Below, one piece after another: positions 56,822 to 64,000 of a stretch of DNA of 64,000 nt. Location: contig OX637289.1 of assembly GCA_951799445.1 (NCBI GenBank), forward strand, positions 124,001 to 188,000, given 5' to 3'. The position numbers and the translations under genes are program-made. Each line of letters begins with the position of its first letter. Within the stretch, counting starts at the first letter, position 1. Source of the stretch: Pseudisothecium myosuroides (taxonomy: Eukaryota; Streptophyta; Bryopsida; Hypnales; Lembophyllaceae). The notes below the pieces were generated by a model, which was not told where the DNA came from, made no database searches, and worked only from the letters and a program-made list of their open reading frames with translations.

Positions 56822-57451
56822 TTATTTTTCCTTTTCAAAGTTGGAACCAATAAATACATGACACATGTTCCAAGTTGTGAGAAAGAAAGTAGGAAATAAT
56901 GATGAATAAATAGTTCTTAAATGCTTGGAATTGGAAGAATCTAGACATTGGCCATGGATCTAGAGTGCTTTTTGCCTCCCAAAATTCATAATAATTTCAG
57001 TTCAAGCGATAAAAATAATTAACAATTTTTTTGCAAGCCTTATCATTTTTATCAATGTATCTCTAAAACTATTTGCTTTGCCTCCACTACTCCAGATCAC
57101 ATCGGATTTCTTTATTGGATTAGTTACGGGGGGCTATACCTTGCATAATTGACATATATATGTTAGTTTGGTCAATCTAATATCCAAATCAACAAATAAG
57201 TGTTGATTTTTTGTTGAATTGGATGCCACTTTCTATTAGCTAGACCTTATGTATTGAAATGATGCAACTACGTTACAGTATGACAACAACAAGAGGGTCA
57301 GACTATTGAGAGTTGCAGTAGCTTAAACCCCTAATTAAAGGTCCAAGGCGTTTTTGGCTTCAAAAACACGATTGCTTTTGAAGTGTTATAAATTCAAATG
57401 TTACTAAGTTATAGGGATCTCAACTATACAATCTAGATGACATGAATCAAA

Positions 57452-57598
57452 TACCCAAAATCTTCATGTTTGAGAATACTGAAATCTACATGTCTACAAG
57501 TATCCAAAATCTTCGTATTTGAAAATACTGAAATCTACATATCTACAGATATCCAGAATCTTTGTATTTGAGAATACTGAAATCTAAACGAGTTAGAC
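57452..57598. repeat. 49-bp tandem repeat, three units
   Basis: TATCCA(A/G)AATCTT.GTATTTG followed by AATACTGAAATCTACAT begins at 57452, 57501 and 57550. Confidence 0.85.
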
Positions 57599-57982
57599 AT
57601 CTTCAGAATGTACTGGGTCTGAGAAATTGGAAGACGAATGTAAGTCATTTGTAGATATACCTTCCTGTATCTACAAAACCGGGGATGCTCGTATTTGAAT
57701 TTGAAATGGAGGCAACTGTACGGCGCCTCGGATGCTACGACAACCTTGTGAGTGGACGAAGAGGAACAGGGAATCTACGACTAAGTCAAGAAATTTGTAG
57801 ATGACGGAATCAAAATGTACGCCGCTGCTAAAAGGCAAAAGGGGGCTTGGAAAATTGGGGCGGAAGATTCAAGGACGTGTAACAATTCAAAGTCTTTTTG
57901 GCTGTAAGCGAGAAGCGTCCATTCGATCCTGGTGTTGCATTATGATTGGGTGTCACTGCACTGCTCCCATCATGCATTTTGA

Positions 57983-58084
57983 AAAGCCGGTATGATCAAT
58001 GGAGGAAACCCTAAAGTGGAATTCATTGGGACTGGATATACAATCGGACATCCTCTTATTTTGCCTCCAAGTGTCGCTACTAAG
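57983..58084 (+). other. Isolated exon-like block (PKVEFIGTGYTIGHPL)
   Basis: An open block with a possible AAAG acceptor and a clear AAG|GTGTAC donor. It reads AGMINGGNPKVEFIGTGYTI, then GHPLILPPSVATK. Composition looks like a conserved enzyme or structural domain, but I cannot name it. No neighbouring exon is clear. Confidence 0.35.
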
Positions 58085-58203
58085 GTGTACCGTACTACTC
58101 TCTAAGTGCTTGGACTAAAGATAAGGTAGTGTGTTCGAAAAATGATCGTATTCTAAATGCGACTCCTATCTAGGAAAGCTTGACATGTTGCTTGAAATAT
58201 CTA

Positions 58204-58408
58204 CAGTAGAACCTCTCTTAGTACATGGTGTTGGGATTATATATTAAGAGAGGTTTATACATTTGAAAAAGTGTAATAATGGTCACTAACTAGTGTAACC
58301 TCTAACTACACTACTTTTTAGAAAAAGTGCTTGAAATTGAGCTTACCTACTAACCTTCTTTGTGCATATTATGCACTAAGAGAGGATATTGTAAGAAAGG
58401 TTCTATTA
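58204..58408. mobile_element. pogo-like MITE (~205 bp), copy 1
   Basis: CAGTAGAACCTCTCTTAGTA at the left and the inverse TGCACTAAGAGAGG...GGTTCTATTA at the right, with TA on both flanks. Same termini as the element at 33951-34989. Confidence 0.65.
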
Positions 58409-58677
58409 TATTATTGTCAATGATGAGTTAGGTAGGCTTAAACAATCGCTTTAAGAGCAGACTACCTTAATGGAGATAAGGTCAAACCACCCACATTCGA
58501 TTACTTATACAATTCTATGACAGAGATCAAGAGTAGTATGAAGCGATGCAATTTTTTCTTAAATAAAAAGATAGGAAATATGGGAGATTGTATATTTTTT
58601 GTGATTTTATTTCCAGAATTGAAACTATAAATGCAACTCCTATCTAGGAAAGTGTGACATGTTGCTTGAAATATCTG

Positions 58678-58866
58678 TAATAGAACCTCTCTTAGTACAT
58701 GGTGTGGGGACTATGCACTAAAAAAGGTTTATGCATTTAGAGAGGTGTAATAATGGTCACTAACTAACATGGCCTCTAACCACTACTTTTTAGAAAAAGT
58801 GATTGAATTAGGGCCCACCATATTATGCACAAAGAGAGGATATACTAAGAGAGGTTCTATTGTATT
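58678..58866. mobile_element. pogo-like MITE, copy 2
   Basis: The duplicated partner of 58204-58408: TAATAGAACCTCTCTTAGTA left, ACTAAGAGAGGTTCTATTG right. Confidence 0.6.
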
Positions 58867-59499
58867 ACTGTCAATGATGACTTCGGTAAGCTTAAAAAGG
58901 CCGCTTTAAAAGCAAACTACCTTAGTACAGATAAGGTCAAACCACCCACATCCAATCACTTAAGCAAATCTATGACATAAATTATGATTAGTATAGGGCG
59001 ATGCAAAAAAAAATTATTAAAAAAATAAAAATATGGGGATTGCATATTTTTCATAATTTTATTCACAAAATTGAAATTACTATAAATTTTAGGAGCCCAA
59101 AAGTGCTCAAAATCCAAAAGCAATATCTAGGTTTTTTTTATTCAAATCATTCGAGAACTAATGTACTTTCCTAATTTTTATTTCCTATTCTCTTGCTTGC
59201 TATTTTCCGTGCACTTTGGGATATGTGTCATGACTTTGTTAGTTCTAACCTTGAGAAGGGGAAGGAAAAAAAACATTCCAAGCTTCATTTGGAAATCTAT
59301 GTGTTCCAGTCTTGGTTAGAAATAGTTGCACCCTACATGTTGGATATATGTCTTTGATTGGGAAATAGTGGTCTAACCTTAGTTGTATGCTTGTATGGTC
59401 CCTATAAACTGATTATGTTTATTAATAAAAATCTTCCTAAAATATCTATATCTTCATTTCAGAACACTCTATATTTTTTCTTTAAAACATATTAGAGTT

Positions 59500-59602
59500 A
59501 ATCGTAAAGGTTGTCTTTAGTTGGCTCAAAATGTTGACTTTTTTTTCAATTTAGAGCAAATTCCAAGAGGCTCAGAACAAGCCTTGGGCATTTACGGGTT
59601 AA
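59500..59602. mobile_element. Right end of a 41705-type TIR element
   Basis: CCTTGGGCATTTACGGGTTAA at 59582-59602, preceded by ~80 bp matching 42270-42327. A possible left partner, AAACCCCTAATTAAAGGTCC at 57325, is only loosely similar; if real the element would enclose the 49-bp repeats and both pogo-like MITEs. Confidence 0.5.
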
Positions 59603-60005
59603 CTGTTACTCCAGTTTTGTACACGACACAGGCACAGTGTTGTCATATATCGCGGTGCCACGTATTGAAGGGTTTAGCATATGCTATTATTCTTTTGACG
59701 ATATTTGCGAGAGGCTTGCTCATACATTCTGAACTGTACTGTAAGATCCGATGTGCATTGCACACCTCATTCATCCGAAAATACGTTTTTTTTGGGAATA
59801 ACGAGAATCACCTGCCCTTTCCCTATTTTTTTCAGATGTAGTCCACATTTTACCTATTTGCAAAGTAACTTCCACCAACTTACTCGGTGGTAAACCAGTA
59901 GCATTTGCTGACGTGGCTCAGTCCTGTTGTTTTGGACAAAGCAAAAAATGAAGGAATGTTTTGCGGCCTGTTTTTCTGAACATGAACGTCTTAACTCCTA
60001 AACGT
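59603..60005. repeat. Dispersed ~400-bp repeat, copy 2
   Basis: Diverged partner of 45645-46095, sharing GCATTTGCTGACGTGGC and CTGAACATGAACGTC. Confidence 0.5.
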
Positions 60006-61185
60006 CTGGATTCATCTCCAAAATTGACGATTTGAGAAAATCCATTATAAACTACAATTTGGAAGAATATTTTGGAATTGGTATACAAATGAAAACTGTA
60101 GATTTTGATTTTTAAATTCTATTCGTACGGTTAGATCTACTAATGCTATCACCAATCTTTTTTTATAAATTTTGAAAAGAAAATTTCAGAATTCCTTCTA
60201 AATTCAACTACAAGTAAAATATTATCATTTTTTGAGTAAAACTTGTTGGAATGGATTTGAAATAAGGTTCTCTTCATATGGTGATTTTTTGAAATTTTTG
60301 TGACCCTTACATCTTTGACCTCATTTTTGCACATCTAGTTTTGAACTAAAGTCAATGCAAATTGACCACTTGACATACTTCCACATTTGTAATTTTAGAA
60401 ATGTATATATTCTAGTAACAACAAATCAAACCGATGGATAGGACAACAACTTGATAAGGTATCACCAAAAATTAGGATGACTTTCATCCAAGCAGGAATG
60501 AGACAGAAACAAGGATCTGAATCTGTTCATCGTCCAAAAAATGGACGTCGGAGCGCTCCAGGGTTAACCTGTTTCACATGTTTTTTTGAGCGACATCCGA
60601 GTGATTTGACCAACATTTCCAACAATTCTGGCTTCCACCTCCTCTGAATCTCTAACAGGCTCTTGTTTTACAAAACATGAACGTTTTGCTCTAACATCAC
60701 AAAAAACAATGTTTTCTTATAGTGAGAATTGGTTAATTGTAAGGCAGTTTTGGGAAATTCACAGCAAGTATGGAAACGAAAAAATTATGCCAACTGTAGC
60801 AGCAAGGAGAGCATTTGGACAACCACGTTTTTGTATGTGGGCTGGCTCTACTATGAGGCTAAATTTCAAAGCAAACAACCTGCAGACCCTAAACCTGCAA
60901 CTGTAAAGGGGCTATTGGATAACACTGCAAGGCCTACAAGTACATCACCATTGACGTCAGACTCCCAATTAAGACCAATATTCTGAACACTAAAAAAGCA
61001 GCCTTGAACTATGCAAATAAAGTTAAACTCATTCAAAATACTATAACATTCACAACGAGCAGGTATGGTGAAAAAGCCAAGCCAAAGTCAAGCCAAAGCC
61101 AAGCCTCTTTTTTAACAGTCAAAGGTGCACTATTCAGCATTGTACAAGTGCTTGTTTTTCTTTAAAAGTTGTAAAATGTAATTTA
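60006..61185. other. Spacer with an orphan CACTA-like end
   Basis: ACAATGTTTTCTTATAGTG at 60706-60724 resembles the right terminus of a CACTA element. No matching left end was found. Open frames downstream (60780-60906) show no domain. Confidence 0.35.
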
Positions 61186-61189
61186 AACT

Positions 61190-62083
61190 CTAGAGAACCA
61201 TTGTTCCTTTGGGGAACAAATGGGATTTTGGGCAAGTACCAGTGCTGAATTTTTCTCTTGATTTTTTAAAACTTTTTTGAAGATAGAAAAAATGAAGAGC
61301 TTCATAGGAAACTAAAGTAATTTCCTTTGGTTCTTGGAAGCAAAAGTTATGCCAAAGAAGCTTAAAACAAGAGAAAGGTAAAATTTTAATCTAAAATTAA
61401 ATTTTTTTTTTCTTATAGATTATATTTTTATCTATCTAAAAACCTTTCATTCATTCCACTTGTATTTGTTATGAGAAAGTAATGGACAATTTTTGGGGGG
61501 CAATTAAACTATCTTCTGAAAAAATAACTTGGAGGATTCATTTTTTAATGCAATTTTTTCAATTTTTTAGAAACAAATGTTCTACATGGTTTAATTTGCT
61601 TAGTAAAACAATGTCACCATTGGGATTAGTGCATTTTAATTTCATCTTAAAGATATTAATAATTTAGATTTTCCTTCTATCTCATATCTACTTCTATTTA
61701 ACAATTTCCTAAACTACAAAATTAAGCTATTTTTGATATGTTATTTTTCATAGATTCTCAACTGAATTTCCTATCACAAAGATTTAAAGCTCAAAACTTT
61801 GCAGTGCAAAAAATTTAAGTTTAAAAGGTTCAAAGTCAAAAAATATGGTCTCTCAATGTACCAAAAAATTTGATTTCTTTACTTTAAATGAAAATATCTT
61901 GCAATCAATGATGTCAAAAATTCTAATAAAATTTCCCCAAATTCTTATACTAGTTAGGTGTAAAATCCTATGGTTAGAAGTGAAAGAAAAAACAATTTTT
62001 AGATTTTTTCACCCTTTGCAATTGGATTGGCAATTTTGAGTGGTTTTTGGGAGAAAAAAGGCCATGGTACTTTAGGGGCTAAA
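61190..62083. mobile_element. Diverged TIR element of the 34079 family (~890 bp)
   Basis: The right end GGTACTTTAGGGGCTAA is clear; the left end near CTCTAGAGAACCATTGTTCC is placed only by alignment of the interior with the other copies. Shared words include CTTGGAAGCAAAAGTTATG, AAAGTAATGGACAATTTTTG, AATCCTATGGTTAGAAG and GGCAATTTTGAGTGG. Confidence 0.5.
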
Positions 62084-62089
62084 TCCAAA

Positions 62090-63980
62090 CTCCAAAACTT
62101 AGGGATTATATGGCCAAAACAAGAAATTTGATCTAATTTGCCTTTGAACTCACAAGGAAGAACAAGCATGCCATAATGAAGTTGCTATGGCAAAGGCTTT
62201 GTGCCAAGAGCAAGTTGGAGCAAAAATATTGTGCTTGACTATTAAACCATGCAAATATGCATGGTAAGACAAACTGCCAAACTCACAAGCATTTAAGAAA
62301 TAATTCTATTACAAATGACCTTTTCAATAATGAAATCAATTTTTCTTAAAATATTTTTTGCCAATTTTATTGTTAATGAGAAGAACTTTTGTTTTAATCA
62401 TTTTAAAACAAGATTTATATAGTCAAATTCTTATAATATGGAAATGAATAAAAATAGTCAATATTTTATTAATGTTAGAAGACTTATAATTTCAAGATTC
62501 TAAAACTATTTTGGATATTTTTCATCGCCCAATTCATTTTTTGTAGAGGAACCCTATACCCTTGACTAATCATTAAAAACTTGAAGTAGTTTAAAAGAAA
62601 TTGTGATTTTGATGAATTCTCAAAGGTTAATGACTTTAAATTCATTTGGTTAAGATTTGGTATTCTTTTTGAGGTTTCAGCTGCATGTATAATTTCTAAT
62701 TAACATGCTCCACATTTTCTTGATTGTAAAATTTCATAGGAGTTGTTAAAGGTGATTGCAAAAAAAAATTGTACTATTTTGTGTCACACCTCAAGCGCCC
62801 ATTAGTTTTTTGGCCATAACTTTTGCATTCTACTTCCAAATGGCTCAAAATTCATAGCCAAAGTACTCATAGCAGACATAGCTACTATTTACTTTACCTG
62901 ATTTAAAAAAAAAAAAAAAATTTGTTTTACTATCTAGAAAGAGCCCCCAATTTACATCACACTTGCAGAAATTTTTTTTCGGGGGGGAGGTAGTATTATG
63001 AGTACCCATAAAAAAGAATTTTGAGCTGAAATTTGGAGAAGATGGTCTTCAAGTATATTTCTAGATATTGTCAGAAGGATTTTTAAAAATACTCAATTTC
63101 ATGTGGTATAAAAGTCTACAAAGTGAACTTCATTCAAAGTACATTTCAGAACATGTAAGACATTATTTTGGTGCTTCTTTTGGTGAATGACCATCTCCAT
63201 AGAGTTGTTACAAATGGCCAGGTTTTATTTTCATCATTTAATTATTTTTCCTATTTTTTACTAATTAATACATGAAAAATATATTTTCATGAGATTTGGC
63301 ACTTTTCTAGTTCTCCTACTTAGAGAGTTTTTCCATGATCTTCCTACCCTAAACCTTCATCTTATAGGTATAAACATTGATCATATTTTTAAGTTTTTTT
63401 TAAAATTATCTTTTCAATTTTTAAGGTACTCCAGAAGAAAAAAAATGAGTATTGTAAAACGCAACAAAATTGGTAGGTGTTTTTTACAATCACCTTTAAA
63501 AACACATATTATCACACATCTAAATTTGGCTACATATGTCCAGTCTACTGGTGGTTAATGTATTTATTGTGCACCATCATTCTTACAAGGGAAAGGCCAC
63601 ATGATTGTAGTAAGAGATGTTTGAAATCATTGACTATTGCTAGCAAGTATGATTTGCAATACTAAATTTCCTTGGATCAATATTCTTTCATAAAGCTTGA
63701 AGATATAAAAATGATGTAGATCATCAACTTATAAACTTTCAACATGTCTATCATGGTTGTATGGTTTCTTGATGCTATTAAGGGTGTTGATCAATATATT
63801 AGATGATACAAATGTTGTATTCAATATAAATCTAACTTGGAACCAAGACCTTCTAAGTTCTAGGATAAGTCTTATTTTTCCTATAGATAACAAGTTTTTA
63901 GTGTATTTTGTACTCTTGTATGTCTTCAACAAACAAGTACAAGAATTCTCCCTTGCTTCAACTCCAAGCTCATGATCATT
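62090..63980. other. AT-rich spacer, no gene recognised
   Basis: Short open frames only, and poly-A/T runs. The last bases (63983-64000, ACTTAACCCCTT) look like the left end of another 34079-family element cut by the window. Confidence 0.35.
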
Positions 63981-64000
63981 TTGTAGTTACTTAACCCCTT

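Larger units (their letters stand above)
58155..59085. repeat. Tandem duplication of ~474 bp, each copy containing a pogo-like MITE
   Basis: AAATGC.ACTCCTATCTAGG starts the copies at 58155 and 58629. Copies align along their length (TGACATGTTGCTTGAAATAT, GATAAGGTCAAACCACCCAC, GCGATGCAA) with scattered differences. The duplication happened after insertion of the MITE. Confidence 0.85.

Noticed and set aside
57140..57240. Degenerate CACTA right end (TTGTTGAATTGGATGCCACTTT)
   Set aside because: Resembles 27490-27515 internally but lacks the TAGTG terminus, so a boundary cannot be claimed.

Overview
This is a stretch of land-plant nuclear DNA dominated by transposable elements, satellites and broken gene copies. 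Evidence for a plant: interstitial CCCTAAA (TTTAGGG, Arabidopsis-type telomere) repeats, GT-AG introns of about 100-500 bp, exons of plant families (LRR receptor kinase subfamily VIII-1 ectodomain, MAPKKK-epsilon-type kinase, cytochrome P450, plant HIRA, UBP12/13-type ubiquitin protease, WD40 protein) and CACTA, pogo-like and MITE elements. The species cannot be fixed from the sequence. Long AT-rich spacers and many decayed exons suggest a large, repeat-rich genome.

Layout. 1-720: 174-bp satellite. 1134-2020: three ~295-bp repeats with a conserved hairpin, then a palindromic minisatellite to ~2835. 3269-4395: GC-rich region with an unrecognised two-exon gene end. 5319-6239: four exons of an LRR-VIII-1 receptor, one carrying a telomere-motif insertion. 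6.6-9.4 kb: scattered unrecognised exons, one of them an LRR exon. 10361-11418: telomere motif plus three apparently identical 326-bp repeats. 12.0-12.9 kb: kinase fragments and a coiled-coil exon. 14.6-17.0 kb: AT-rich.

17021-33563 is the most unusual part. Matching CACTA-type ends with shared subterminal motifs and a TAT target duplication suggest one ~16.5-kb element. It holds a P450 fragment, a 5'-truncated HIRA pseudogene, an intact transposon-type ORF with its own TATA box (split at its 3' end by a second 2.3-kb CACTA element with a CCG duplication), a UBP12/13 catalytic-His exon, a 566-bp MITE and another two-exon fragment. All recognised captured fragments are on the + strand.

33.95-35.0 kb: pogo-like element with a TIR element nested inside. 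35.4-39.6 kb: multi-exon WD40 gene, well preserved except for one TGA. 40.28-41.35 kb (minus): unrecognised small gene with intact first and last exons. 41.7-46.7 kb: TIR elements with CCCCTAAA-like ends. 46.86-47.79 kb (minus): 309-aa ORF with three internal repeats. 48-56 kb: mostly AT-rich spacer, a small MITE and a direct duplication. 56.1-56.8 kb (minus): exon-like ORF. 57.3-64 kb: tandem duplications, pogo-like MITEs and more TIR elements.

No operon-like organisation exists. Genes relate mainly through transposon capture and decay. No tRNA, rRNA or CRISPR is supported.
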